64,000 nt of DNA from [Mycobacterium] stephanolepidis (GCF_002356335.1 NZ_AP018165.1:868001-932000), one strand, 5' to 3'; shown: positions 44,401 through 53,458, numbered from the stretch's first letter. Numbers and translations are program-made. Notes: a model not told the origin generated them from the letters alone.

Positions 44401-45882
44401 ATGACCGAACATGTCGACATTGTCATCGTGGGCGCCGGAATCTCGGGGATCGGCATGGCCTGCCATGTCGCCCGTGACGTGCCGGGCAAGGACTTCGTGG
44501 TGCTGGAGGCGCGCGAGCGCATCGGTGGTACCTGGGATCTGTTCCGCTACCCGGGCATCCGCTCCGACTCCGACATGTTCACCCTGGGCTTCAATTTCCG
44601 TCCGTGGACGAGCACCAAGGGCATCGCTGACGGAACCTCCATTCGCGAGTACGTCACCGACACCGCCCGCGAGTTCGGCGTGGACAAGAAGATCCGCTTC
44701 GGTCACAAGGTCGTCGGTGCCGAGTGGTCCTCCGAGCAGGGACTCTGGACGGTGCGGGCCGAGCACGCGGGTGAGATCGTCGAGTTCACCACGCGGTTCT
44801 TCCTGGCGTGCACCGGCTACTACAACTACGACAAAGGCTTCACGCCGGAGTTCGCGGGTATCGAAGACTTCACCGGCCAGGTGATCCATCCGCAGCACTG
44901 GCCGGAAGATCTGGATTACGCCGGCAAGAAGGTTGTTGTCATCGGCAGTGGTGCGACGGCCATGACGCTGGTTCCCGCGATGGCCGGAACCGCTGGGCAC
45001 GTCACCATGCTGCAGCGTTCACCCACCTATGTGGTGTCGCTGCCGTCGACGGACGCGCTCGCGGTGGCGCTGCAGGGCAAGCTGCCCGCCTCGATCGCTT
45101 ACCCGATCGTGAAGTGGAAGAACCAGATGGTCAGCTTCATCAGCTACCAGACCAGCCGCCGCGACCCCGAGCGTATGAAGGGAATCCTGCGCGCGCTGTT
45201 GAAGCGCCAGCTGCCCGATTTCGATCTGGACAAGCACTTCACCCCGAAGTACAACCCGTGGGATCAGCGGTTGTGTGTGGTGCCGGATTCGGATCTGTTC
45301 CGCGCGCTGCGCAAGGGCACTGCCTCCATAGCCACCGACCGCATCGCGCGGTTCACGCCGAAGGGTATCCTGCTGGAGTCGGGCGAAGAGCTCGAGGCCG
45401 ATATCATCGTGACCGCAACGGGTTTGAATGTTCAGCTGGCCGGTGGGCTCAAGCCTGTGGTGGACGGCGTGCAGGTGAACCCCGCGGATTCGGTGAGCTA
45501 CAAGGGCTTGATGCTGACCGGTCTGCCGAACTTCATCTTCACCTTCGGGTACACCAATGCATCGTGGACCCTTCGTGCCGATCTGGTGTCGCAGTACGCC
45601 TGCCGCCTGCTCAAGTACATGGACAAAGAGGGCCAGACGGTCGTGTGGCCGGTTGAGCCCCCGACCAGTGAGCGGTTGCCGTTCTTGGAGGACTTGGTCT
45701 CCGGGTATGTCACCCGCGCGGAGAGCGCGGTGCCACACCAGGTGCCGCTGGCGCCGTGGCGCTCGTACCAGAACTACTTCCGTGAGCTGCCCGTCCTCAA
45801 GTACGGCAAGGTCGCCGACAAGGGTGTGCGATTCAGCAAGGTAAAGGTCTCGCGTGAGGCCCCCGTTGCAATAGGCAGGTAA
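44401..45882 (+). CDS. ethA: FAD-containing Baeyer-Villiger monooxygenase EthA
   Basis: 493 residues. FAD motif IVGAGISGIGMACHVARD, then GTWDLFRYPGIRSDSDMFTL as in M. tuberculosis EthA, the BVMO fingerprint FTGQVIHPQHWPEDL near 157, and the NADPH motif VVVIGSGATAMTLVPAMAG. It inserts oxygen into ketones to give esters, and in M. tuberculosis activates ethionamide and related thioamides. The native substrate is unknown. It is divergent from ethR, whose operators lie directly upstream. The stop codon lies inside the palindrome preceding the ArsR-SRPBCC fusion. Confidence 0.94.
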   Translation: MTEHVDIVIVGAGISGIGMACHVARDVPGKDFVVLEARERIGGTWDLFRYPGIRSDSDMFTLGFNFRPWTSTKGIADGTSIREYVTDTAREFGVDKKIRFGHKVVGAEWSSEQGLWTVRAEHAGEIVEFTTRFFLACTGYYNYDKGFTPEFAGIEDFTGQVIHPQHWPEDLDYAGKKVVVIGSGATAMTLVPAMAGTAGHVTMLQRSPTYVVSLPSTDALAVALQGKLPASIAYPIVKWKNQMVSFISYQTSRRDPERMKGILRALLKRQLPDFDLDKHFTPKYNPWDQRLCVVPDSDLFRALRKGTASIATDRIARFTPKGILLESGEELEADIIVTATGLNVQLAGGLKPVVDGVQVNPADSVSYKGLMLTGLPNFIFTFGYTNASWTLRADLVSQYACRLLKYMDKEGQTVVWPVEPPTSERLPFLEDLVSGYVTRAESAVPHQVPLAPWRSYQNYFRELPVLKYGKVADKGVRFSKVKVSREAPVAIGR

Positions 45883-45890
45883 ATACCTGC
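45875..45890. promoter_or_regulatory. Candidate ArsR-family operator overlapping the ethA stop
   Basis: GCAGGTA-AA-TACCTGC is a perfect 16-base inverted repeat. Its final C begins a CATAAT hexamer (45890-45895) that lies 6 bases before GTG 45902. A regulator bound here would block a leaderless promoter for the ArsR-SRPBCC gene, consistent with autoregulation. Confidence 0.6.
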
Positions 45891-45901
45891 ATAATGGCCG
45901 G

Positions 45902-46690
45902 GTGCAGTCAGCACCCGGCCATTCTCATTGGGACATGGTCTTCAAGGCGCTCGCCGACCGGACTCGGCGGGAGCTGCTGGACCGGCTGCATGAACGTAAC
46001 GGCCAGACCCTCGGTCAGCTGTGCGACGGCGTTCGGATGACGCGGCAATCGGCGACTCAGCATCTGGGCGTACTGGAATCTGCCAACTTGATCACTACCG
46101 TGCGGCAGGGCCGGGAGAAGCTGCACTATCTCAATCCGGTTCCGCTGCATGAGATTCAGGAACGGTGGATCGACAAGTTCGAACGCCCGCGACTGCGGGC
46201 GTTGAGCGCCATCAAGCAGCGAGCCGAGGAGCCGGAGATGTCTCAACCAACTTTCGTCTACACCACCTACATCAACAGCACGCCCGAGAAGGTGTGGCAG
46301 GCCATCACCGATCCCGAACTCAGCGGCCAGTACTGGGGACACTCGAATGTGTCTGACTGGCAACAGGGTTCACGTTGGGAGCATCAGCGCGTGGACGGGT
46401 CCGGCATTGCCGACGTTGTCGGTACGGTTGTAGAGGCGGATCCGCCCAGAAAGCTGGTCACCACGTGGGTGGACCCGGCCGGCGGTGCCGAAGCTCCCGC
46501 GTCCACCGTCACCTTCCTGATTCAGCCGTATCGAGACATCGTGCGGCTGACTGTCGAGCACGCCGACCTTGCGGACCCGTCGGAGTATGCCCAGGCCAGC
46601 GGTGGGTGGGCCGCGGTGCTGTCAAACCTTAAGTCGTTCTTGGAGACTGGGGCCCCGTTGCCTACGGCGCCGTGGACTCAACCCGGCTAG
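45902..46690 (+). CDS. ArsR-type HTH fused to an SRPBCC (AHSA1) domain
   Basis: 262 residues from GTG 45902. Residues 1-105 form a winged helix: DMVFKALADRTRRELLDRLH, RMTRQSATQHLGVLESANLI, TTVRQGREKLHYLNPVPL. Residues 115-250 are an AHSA1/START-like domain: FVYTTYINSTPEKVWQAITD, GQYWGHSNVSDWQQGSRWEH and VVEADPPRKLVTTWVDPAGG. Usually these are separate adjacent genes, and an internal ATG at the junction (MSQPTFVY) suggests that origin. The ligand-binding domain may sense a hydrophobic compound and control DNA binding in one chain. No metal-binding Cys pair of ArsR sensors is seen. Confidence 0.88.
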   Translation: MQSAPGHSHWDMVFKALADRTRRELLDRLHERNGQTLGQLCDGVRMTRQSATQHLGVLESANLITTVRQGREKLHYLNPVPLHEIQERWIDKFERPRLRALSAIKQRAEEPEMSQPTFVYTTYINSTPEKVWQAITDPELSGQYWGHSNVSDWQQGSRWEHQRVDGSGIADVVGTVVEADPPRKLVTTWVDPAGGAEAPASTVTFLIQPYRDIVRLTVEHADLADPSEYAQASGGWAAVLSNLKSFLETGAPLPTAPWTQPG

Positions 46691-46741
46691 GCGGCGCGAT
46701 CTTCACAGGTATGTCTCAGCCGGGATATGCATTATGTAGAC

Positions 46742-47962
46742 ATGCGTGTACAAACTGAAGTAGATCCCCTACTCCGCCGCCTCCTGGATGAGGGAGACAG
46801 GGCGGATCCGTATCCGCTCTATGGGGAAATTCGAGAGTTGGCCAGAACTGGCGCCGTGCGTCCGCAGGGCCTGCCAGTCAGCGTGCTGGCGACGTTCGAT
46901 GATTGCAATGCCATGCTTCGGCATCCGCTGGCCTCCTCGGACGCTCGTCACGCCCATATACGCCAGCGTGCGGGTAGTCCGGCCCCCGCACGTGAGCCGT
47001 CACTTCTGGGTTTGGATGGTGCGCCCCATGCCAGGTTGCGCGGCCTCGTCCAGAAAGCATTCAACGCCAAGGTGGTCAATGCGATAAGTGAGAGTATTCA
47101 GCAGCTCATCGATGAATTACTGGACAGTGCAGCAGAAATGGGCACATTCGATCTCATCGCCGACTGTGCGTACCCACTGCCGGTGACCGTGATCTCGCGG
47201 ATCCTGGGGGTGCCCCCCGGCGATGAGTCGATGGTGGTTGACACGACCAAGCTGCTCAACGGTTCACCCGGACTCGCGTTTGCGCTCACCGGTGAGGCAC
47301 CGGATAACACCGCGCAGGTGCAGGCGGACGCAGACATGCGGGCCTACTTCTCAGAGCTGGTTGCCTCGCGGCGACACCATCCCGGCGCGGACTTGCTATC
47401 GGCACTGATCGATGCCGAAGCCGCTGGCGATCGCCTCACCGACGAGGAGATCGTCACCATGTGCGTGATCTTGTACTTGGCGGGCCACATCACCACGGTC
47501 AACCTCATCGGCAACGCGGCGCTGGCCATGTTGCGTCAGCCGCGGCATTGGCGGGAGCTGGGAGCTGACTCGGAATATGCCTCGGCGGTAGTCGAAGAGA
47601 CATTGCGTTTCGACCCTCCCGTGCAGATGGTCATGCGTACCGCGGCGCAGGACATGACCGCCGGTGCGGCGACCTTGCCGAAGGGAGAGTTGGTTTTGAT
47701 ATTGCTCGCTGCGGCGCAACGTGATCCGGCTGTCTACGAGGATCCTGACACATTCCATCCACGGCGTTCCGATGCGAAACACTTGGCATTCGGTCTTGGT
47801 CCGCACTTTTGTCTGGGCGCCCCGTTGGCGCGGCTGGAGGCAAGGCTCGCGCTATCGGCTCTTACTGCCCGGTTTCCCAACGCCCACATGGTCGCTGAGC
47901 CCACCTATACATCCAACGCGGCGCTACGGGGAATCAGTACATTTCCGCTGAGCGTTCGTTGA
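46742..47962 (+). CDS. Cytochrome P450 with atypical I-helix
   Basis: 406 residues from ATG 46742; an ATG at 46727 is also open. P450 landmarks: ExxR in VVEETLRFDPPVQ, heme loop AFGLGPHFCLGAPLARLE with the axial Cys, and the C-terminal strand region. The oxygen-activation motif of the I helix reads YLAGHITTVN, so the usual acidic residue before the Thr pair is Ile. No Shine-Dalgarno is seen; CATTAT lies 6 bases before the ATG, compatible with a leaderless transcript. It needs ferredoxin partners, none of which is encoded nearby. Confidence 0.9.
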   Translation: MRVQTEVDPLLRRLLDEGDRADPYPLYGEIRELARTGAVRPQGLPVSVLATFDDCNAMLRHPLASSDARHAHIRQRAGSPAPAREPSLLGLDGAPHARLRGLVQKAFNAKVVNAISESIQQLIDELLDSAAEMGTFDLIADCAYPLPVTVISRILGVPPGDESMVVDTTKLLNGSPGLAFALTGEAPDNTAQVQADADMRAYFSELVASRRHHPGADLLSALIDAEAAGDRLTDEEIVTMCVILYLAGHITTVNLIGNAALAMLRQPRHWRELGADSEYASAVVEETLRFDPPVQMVMRTAAQDMTAGAATLPKGELVLILLAAAQRDPAVYEDPDTFHPRRSDAKHLAFGLGPHFCLGAPLARLEARLALSALTARFPNAHMVAEPTYTSNAALRGISTFPLSVR

Positions 47963-48120
47963 GCCGCTCCGGCTAACGCGGACGAACAACGCAAGGCTAA
48001 GCATCCTTAGCCCGATTCGGGCCCTCTAGACTGTTGTGTTGTGTTACCTGCCACCCGACAGCGTCTGTTTCAGCTGACCGTTCCGGCGACGACTGCCGTG
48101 CGCCGATGGGTGGGGTTGTC

Positions 48121-48687
48121 GTGAGCAAACGCGAACCGGATCACGATAAGCCGCTGGGCCGCGCCGAGATTGTGCAGGCCATCCTTGCTTCAGCTGCAGA
48201 ACTCTTCGCCGCGAAGGGGCCGAGCTCGACCTCATTGCGCGATGTGGCGACGCATGCGGCGGTCAATCACAGTCTGATACACCGATACTTCGGCACCAAA
48301 CAGCAGTTACTGGCCGCCACACTGCAGCATCTCGCCGATCGAGGCGTCGAACTGGCTGCATCTGGCGATGTGGATGCAGAGCGCCAGGAGCTCGGCGACC
48401 TGCACATGCGTGTTCTCGTGCGGTCTGCCCTTGATGGTTATCCGATTGCCGAGCTACAGGAACGCAGACCGGGAATGGAATGGGTCCTGGATCAGGCGCG
48501 CCCCAATTTTCCCACCGAGCGTGCGGCGCAGCTTGCCGCGGCGCATGCGACAGCGCTGCAGTACGGCTGGCGTCTGCTCGGTCCGGTATTGCGTGCGGGG
48601 TTTGGGCTGGCAGACATGGATGATGAGGCGTTGCGCACCGAGGTGCTCGCCGAGATAGGTCGCACGCTCTCACTACCTCGAGACTGA
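48121..48687 (+). CDS. TetR-family transcriptional regulator
   Basis: 188 residues from GTG 48121 (MSKREPDHDKPLGRAEIVQA), behind a GGTGGGG stretch; the frame is open to 48034. HTH: AAELFAAKGPSSTSLRDVAT, HAAVNHSLIHRYFGTKQQLL. The unusual Asn-His in the recognition helix occurs in a subgroup of actinobacterial TetR proteins. The effector domain is unassigned. It is followed by the DUF3159 gene in the same direction after 77 bases. Confidence 0.86.
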   Translation: MSKREPDHDKPLGRAEIVQAILASAAELFAAKGPSSTSLRDVATHAAVNHSLIHRYFGTKQQLLAATLQHLADRGVELAASGDVDAERQELGDLHMRVLVRSALDGYPIAELQERRPGMEWVLDQARPNFPTERAAQLAAAHATALQYGWRLLGPVLRAGFGLADMDDEALRTEVLAEIGRTLSLPRD

Positions 48688-48764
48688 CTAGAGTCCAGCC
48701 TATTTCGGCCGAGAGGCCAAGCATCTTGACCATTTTGTGCACAGTTGTGTACATTCAGGTCGAG

Positions 48765-49415
48765 ATGGTAGGCGAACCCGAAAAAAGCGAGATGGCCAGC
48801 AGTGATGCCGCATTGTGGCGTGTGCTGGTCCGTCGGCTGGGTGGCGCGGCGGCCATCCTGCACGCGGCGTTCCCCACGGCGGTGTTCGCCGTCCTTGCGC
48901 CGGGAGCTGGATTGTTGGTGGCAAGCGTTGCGGCCCTGGGGACTTCCCTGGCGATCGTGTGTTTTCAGATCGCAATGGGCAGGACTGCCCGTGGTGCGTT
49001 GATCGGGGCCGCCTCCGTGAGTGTGGCACTACTCGTTGCGTGGGGAATGGGCGATGCGCGAGGCTATTTCGTCATAGGAATCTGGAGAAGCCTGCTCGCG
49101 GCGATTGCGGGAGCGGTGTCAATCCTGATGCGATGGCCTTTGGCGGGATGTGCGTGGGGTTGGCTGCTTGACCACGGGACGCGTTGGCGCAGTGTTCCGC
49201 CGGCATTCCTGGCGTACGTACTGATGACATTTTCGGGCGTGCTCGCCAATGCCGCGCGATTCGTTGTGCAGCAAGATCTCTACGACACGGACAGCCTATC
49301 GGCATTGGCGATGGCGCGAGTCCTCATGGGCTGGCCATTGGGTGTCCTGCTCATCGTGATCGCTTACCCGTTGCTGCGCCGGGCGCACCGCGCGATGCGC
49401 GTTACAAGCGACTGA
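48765..49415 (+). CDS. DUF3159-family membrane protein
   Basis: 216 residues from ATG 48765 (MVGEPEKSEMASSDAALWRV). Pattern typical of DUF3159: GGAAAILHAAFPTAVFAVLA, GDARGYFVIGIWRSLLAAIA, LMRWPLAGCAWGWLLD, NAARFVVQQDLYD and MARVLMGWPLGVLLIVIAYP, with five or six membrane helices. Function unknown, conserved in actinobacteria. An in-frame ATG at 48726 would add a hydrophobic lead without homology. Confidence 0.82.
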   Translation: MVGEPEKSEMASSDAALWRVLVRRLGGAAAILHAAFPTAVFAVLAPGAGLLVASVAALGTSLAIVCFQIAMGRTARGALIGAASVSVALLVAWGMGDARGYFVIGIWRSLLAAIAGAVSILMRWPLAGCAWGWLLDHGTRWRSVPPAFLAYVLMTFSGVLANAARFVVQQDLYDTDSLSALAMARVLMGWPLGVLLIVIAYPLLRRAHRAMRVTSD

Positions 49416-49440
49416 GTCGCAGAACCGGCCACAGTAGGTG

Positions 49441-52311
49441 CTATGTGCCCACCGAGATCGGTCCGGTGGCATCATCGGGCGCAACCGCTTTTGGCCCAAA
49501 GGGTTTGGGCGTTGGCCGCGTGCGCACATTGAGGGGCCACCAGAACCAGCGACCCAGCATGGTGGCTATCGCCGGGGTCAAGAACGATCGCACCACCAGG
49601 GTGTCGAACAGCAGGCCGAGGCCGATGGTGGTACCGATCTGGCCGAGCACGCGCAGATCGCTGAAGATGAAGGAGGACATTGTCACCGCGAAGACCAAGC
49701 CCGCGGCGGTGACGACGCCGCCGGTACCGGCGATGGCACGGATGATGCCCGTCTTCAGGCCCGCGCCCGTTTCCTCCTTGAATCGGGAGATCAGCAGCAA
49801 GTTGTAGTCTGCTCCGACCGCCAGCAAGATGATGACCGCCAGCGGGAAGATGACCCAATACAACGGAATGCCGAAGATGTATTGCCACACCACTACTGAC
49901 ATCCCGAACGATGCTGCCAGCGACAGTGCGACCGTCCCCACGATCACGAGTGCGGCGACCAGGCTGCGGGTGAGGAACATCATGATGAGCAGGATGAGGC
50001 CGAGCGACGCCAACGCGGCCATCAGCAGATCGTATTTCTGGCCGTCGGCGATGTCCTTGTACGCCGAGGCAGTTCCCGCCACATAGATCTTGGCGTCAGC
50101 CAATGGTGTTGCCTTGACGGCATCGAAAGCCGCCTCTTTGATCGCATCAATGTGTTCGATGCCCTCGGAGGTCTGCGGATCTCCTTGATGGGTGATGATC
50201 ATCCGCGCGGCCTTGCCGTCCGGGGACATGAACAGTTTCATGCCGCGTTTGAACGCGGGGTTGTCGAATGCCTCCGGTGGTAGGTAGAAGGAGTCATCGT
50301 TCTTCGCGTCATCGAAGGCCTTGCCTAATTCTGTTGCAGTGCGGGTAGATTCCTCATTCTGCGTATTGGTGCCATTGTTGATGGCGTAGTTGGACTGGGT
50401 CAGGTCGCGGTTCTTCTCCTGTATCTCGATCTGGGGCGGTATGAGATCCACGAGTTTGGGCTGCAAAGCGTCGAGTTTGTTGAGGCTTCCGGTGACGGTT
50501 TGGAGTGCGTCGACGAGTTCGTCGATACCGTCCAGCGCGTCGAAGACCGATCGCAGCGCCGCGCAGAAGGGGATATCGAAGCAGTGCGGCTCCCAGTAGA
50601 AGTAGTTGCGTATGGGCCGGAACTGGTCGTCGAAGTTCGCGATCTTGTCCCGCAGGTCCTGTGCGACTGCCACGGTCTGCTGGAATCCCTGGGTTTGTTC
50701 ATGCGTGATCGCCGCACTTTGTTGTTGAAGTGCCAGTTGCTGTTTCAGCACAGCGATGGTCCGCGTCATCTGATCAGCCTGTTGGGAAAGATATAGGGCC
50801 TGGTTCTCCTGCTGTGAGAGATTCATCAGCTGGCTGGCACTTGATGCACTGATCTGAAATGGAATGGAGGAATGGGTGATCGGCGTCCCGAGTGGGCGGG
50901 TGATCGACTGGACCAGGGCCACGCCGCGGGCGTGTAGAACGGACTTGGCGACGCGTTCCAACAAGACCATTCCCGCGGGGTTACGCATATTGAAATCGGT
51001 TTCGATCATCAGAAGCTCGGGGTTCAGGCGTGCGACGGAGAAGTGTCGCTCGGCGGCGGCATACCCCACGTTGGACGGAACCGAGCTCGGCATGTAGATG
51101 CGGCCATCGTAGATGGTCTTGTATCCGGGCAATGCGAGCAATCCAATGAGCGTCACAACGCATGAGACGACGAGAATCGGTCCGGGCCAGCGCACGATCG
51201 CCGTGCCGATACGGCGCCAACCACGCGTGCGCATCGCACGTTTGGGGTCCAGCAGTCCGAATCGGCTTCCGATTACCAACATGGCCGGCGCCATGGTGAG
51301 GGCGGCGGCCAACGTCACCAGCACCCCGAGCGCCGCGGGCACACCCAGGGTCTGAAAGTAGGGCAGCCGTGTGAACGACAGGCAGAGCAACGCACCGGCA
51401 ACCGTCAGACCCGATCCGACGATCACGTGCGCGGTGGACTTGAACATCGTGTGGTAGGCGGCCAGGCGGTCCTCACCGGCCGAGCGTGCCTCTTGATAGC
51501 GGCCGACGAAAAATATCGCGTAGTCGGTACCGGCCGCAATGGCGAGCATCGTCAGCAGATTCGTGGCATACGTCGACAGTCCAATGACGCCTGTATGTCC
51601 CAGTGCTGCCACGATTCCTCGTGCTGCGGCCAGTTCCACCAAGACTGTCACCAGAACCAGTGCCGTGGTGCTAAGCGAGCGATAGACGACCAGCAGCATG
51701 ATCGCGATGACCGCGAAGGTGATGATCGTGACTTGGGCGGAACCCGCGTTACCTACCTCGAACTGATCGGTGATGGTGGGGGCCTCACCGGAAACGTAGG
51801 CCTTGACCCCGTCCGGGGCCGGTGTGTCCGCTACGATGCGACGCACGGCGTCGACGGACTCATTGGAGAGCGCCTCGCCCTGATTTCCGGCGACATAGAC
51901 CTGCACGTACGCGGCCTTGCCGTCCTTGCTTTGGGAGCCACCTGCCGTGATGGGATCGCCCCAGTAGTCGGCGACGTGCTGCACGTGTTCGCGGTCGTCG
52001 TTCAGCCGTTGCACCAGTGTGTTGTAGTACTGGTGTTCTTCCGCACCAAGGGGTTTGTCGCCTTCCAGTACAACCATTGCGGAGCTGTCCGAGTCGAACT
52101 CGTTGAATACCTTGCCGATATGTCTCATCGCGAGTGTCGACGGCGCATCGGCCGCGTTCAGCGGGGCAGACCGTTCTTCACCCACCACCTCCAGTTGGGG
52201 CACGGCGGCGTTGGTTACCGCCGCGATGGCCACCCAGAACAACACAATCGGCACCGCGAGGCTGCGGATGATCCTCGCTGCCCGCGATTCTTGGGTGTGG
52301 TCGGCGCTCAT
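49441..52311 (-). CDS. MmpL-family RND transporter
   Basis: 956 residues with the two-fold RND layout: helix 1 (IVLFWVAIAAVTNAAVPQ), a periplasmic loop, helices 2-6 with the proton-relay motif AAGTDYAIFFVGRYQEARSA near 260, a large second loop with coiled-coil character (QQENQALYLSQQADQ, LKQQLALQQQSA) and Cys residues, then helices 8-12 with AVGADYNLLLISRFKEETG near 832. The arrangement matches MmpL4/MmpL5-type exporters of siderophores, lipids or drugs. The start overlaps the mmpS stop by 4 bases, so the two are coupled. Confidence 0.93.
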   Translation of the reverse strand: MSADHTQESRAARIIRSLAVPIVLFWVAIAAVTNAAVPQLEVVGEERSAPLNAADAPSTLAMRHIGKVFNEFDSDSSAMVVLEGDKPLGAEEHQYYNTLVQRLNDDREHVQHVADYWGDPITAGGSQSKDGKAAYVQVYVAGNQGEALSNESVDAVRRIVADTPAPDGVKAYVSGEAPTITDQFEVGNAGSAQVTIITFAVIAIMLLVVYRSLSTTALVLVTVLVELAAARGIVAALGHTGVIGLSTYATNLLTMLAIAAGTDYAIFFVGRYQEARSAGEDRLAAYHTMFKSTAHVIVGSGLTVAGALLCLSFTRLPYFQTLGVPAALGVLVTLAAALTMAPAMLVIGSRFGLLDPKRAMRTRGWRRIGTAIVRWPGPILVVSCVVTLIGLLALPGYKTIYDGRIYMPSSVPSNVGYAAAERHFSVARLNPELLMIETDFNMRNPAGMVLLERVAKSVLHARGVALVQSITRPLGTPITHSSIPFQISASSASQLMNLSQQENQALYLSQQADQMTRTIAVLKQQLALQQQSAAITHEQTQGFQQTVAVAQDLRDKIANFDDQFRPIRNYFYWEPHCFDIPFCAALRSVFDALDGIDELVDALQTVTGSLNKLDALQPKLVDLIPPQIEIQEKNRDLTQSNYAINNGTNTQNEESTRTATELGKAFDDAKNDDSFYLPPEAFDNPAFKRGMKLFMSPDGKAARMIITHQGDPQTSEGIEHIDAIKEAAFDAVKATPLADAKIYVAGTASAYKDIADGQKYDLLMAALASLGLILLIMMFLTRSLVAALVIVGTVALSLAASFGMSVVVWQYIFGIPLYWVIFPLAVIILLAVGADYNLLLISRFKEETGAGLKTGIIRAIAGTGGVVTAAGLVFAVTMSSFIFSDLRVLGQIGTTIGLGLLFDTLVVRSFLTPAIATMLGRWFWWPLNVRTRPTPKPFGPKAVAPDDATGPISVGT

Positions 52312-52751
52312 GCGGACTTGTCCAGGCAGGTGGTGTAGCCATTCACGATGGTGACAGTCCTTTCGTCTTTGACGATGCCGTCGACGGTGATGCGGCAGCC
52401 CGTCACGTCACCACTGCCCTGTGCGCGCAGGTCGGCGAACAAGGTGGGGTCGTTGGTCACGAGTTCGTGAGACCAGGGCAGCGCGGCGTTGTCGACGCGG
52501 TGCGGCTGAGCCATCTCATCGAGGAAGTTGATGGTGGCTGTGCTCCCCGACGTGCCGAAGACCTCGAGAAGGACGCGCTTGGGGTTGTAGTTGGTGTTCT
52601 CCATGGCCTCGGTGCCAGGACGTGACAGTTCGATGTTTGAACCGAAAATGCCGTGGAGCCGTGTCACTCCGAAGGCCACTACTGCCACCACGGCTGCCGC
52701 GACGATGAATGTCCACCAGCGTTTGAGGAAATTCCAGAACCAGCCCTGCAC
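52308..52751 (-). CDS. MmpS-family accessory protein
   Basis: 147 residues from GTG 52751 (MQGWFWNFLKRWWTFIVAAA). One N-terminal helix (TFIVAAAVVAVVAFGV) anchors a periplasmic domain with the MmpS pattern: VLLEVFGTSGSTATINFLDE, RVDNAALPWSHEL and GCRITVDGIVKDERTVT. MmpS proteins partner MmpL exporters. The open frame extends upstream to 52835, overlapping the divergent TetR gene, but no better start is seen there. Confidence 0.88.
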   Translation of the reverse strand: MQGWFWNFLKRWWTFIVAAAVVAVVAFGVTRLHGIFGSNIELSRPGTEAMENTNYNPKRVLLEVFGTSGSTATINFLDEMAQPHRVDNAALPWSHELVTNDPTLFADLRAQGSGDVTGCRITVDGIVKDERTVTIVNGYTTCLDKSA

Positions 52752-52798
52752 CAGCGTCCACGCCCTCTCGATAGTCGCTGACCGACTTGTGCAGAACG

Positions 52799-52812
52799 GT
52801 ACGGTACCGTAC
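52799..52812. promoter_or_regulatory. Candidate operator of the mmpS-mmpL/TetR divergon
   Basis: GTACGGTACCGTAC is a perfect 14-base palindrome located 4 bases before the TetR ATG (52817) and upstream of mmpS. Its position allows control of both directions. Confidence 0.6.
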
Positions 52813-52816
52813 TCCC

Positions 52817-53431
52817 ATGACGAATGGTGTGTCAACGGGGTTGACTAAGGCGGCGAAGAAGCGACAAGTCTCCCAGTGGACGCCGCGAGAGGTGGAGCTG
52901 CTCGCTGTCACTCTGCGGCTGCTGCAGCAACATGGGTACGACCGACTTTCGGTCGACGAAGTCGCCGCGGAGTCGAAGGCGAGTAAGGCCACGATCTATC
53001 GGCGTTGGCCTTCGAAGGCGGAACTGGTGCTGGCGGCCTTCATCGAGGGAATGCGCGCGCAGCTGATCCGGCCGAATACTGGTTCGCTCCGTGAAGACTT
53101 GCTCCAGATAGGCGACAGCGTGCTTGAAGAGAGTCGCCACAACTTGCCCATCATGCGCGGGATGTTGAATGAGATTGCTCGAAACCCCGCACTGACCAAG
53201 GCATTTCGGACGCAATTCATCGATCAACGTAAGTCGTTGATCAGTGACGTGCTCGACGCGGCCGTCGAACGCGGTGAGATCGATTCCGCCGCCATCAATG
53301 AGGAGCTCTGGGATCTGTTGCCGGGGTATCTTGTGTTCCGCGGGTTACTGCCGGTGAGGTCTGCTACGGCGGACACCGTCCGCACGCTGGTGGACGATGT
53401 CATCATGCCCAGCCTGACCCGAAAGCTCTGA
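52817..53431 (+). CDS. TetR-family repressor next to mmpS-mmpL
   Basis: 204 residues from ATG 52817 (MTNGVSTGLTKAAKKRQVSQ). HTH: TLRLLQQHGYDRLSVDEVAA, then ESKASKATIYRRWPSKAELV. The C-terminal half resembles the TetR_C domains found in repressors of mycobacterial efflux operons (LRPNT-like loop, NEELWDLLPGYLVFRGLLPV). Loss of such repressors raises MmpS-MmpL efflux in M. abscessus relatives. The palindrome just before its start is the likely site. Confidence 0.9.
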   Translation: MTNGVSTGLTKAAKKRQVSQWTPREVELLAVTLRLLQQHGYDRLSVDEVAAESKASKATIYRRWPSKAELVLAAFIEGMRAQLIRPNTGSLREDLLQIGDSVLEESRHNLPIMRGMLNEIARNPALTKAFRTQFIDQRKSLISDVLDAAVERGEIDSAAINEELWDLLPGYLVFRGLLPVRSATADTVRTLVDDVIMPSLTRKL

Positions 53432-53458
53432 AGCTCCGATCTTTTGTGTTGGCGGTGT

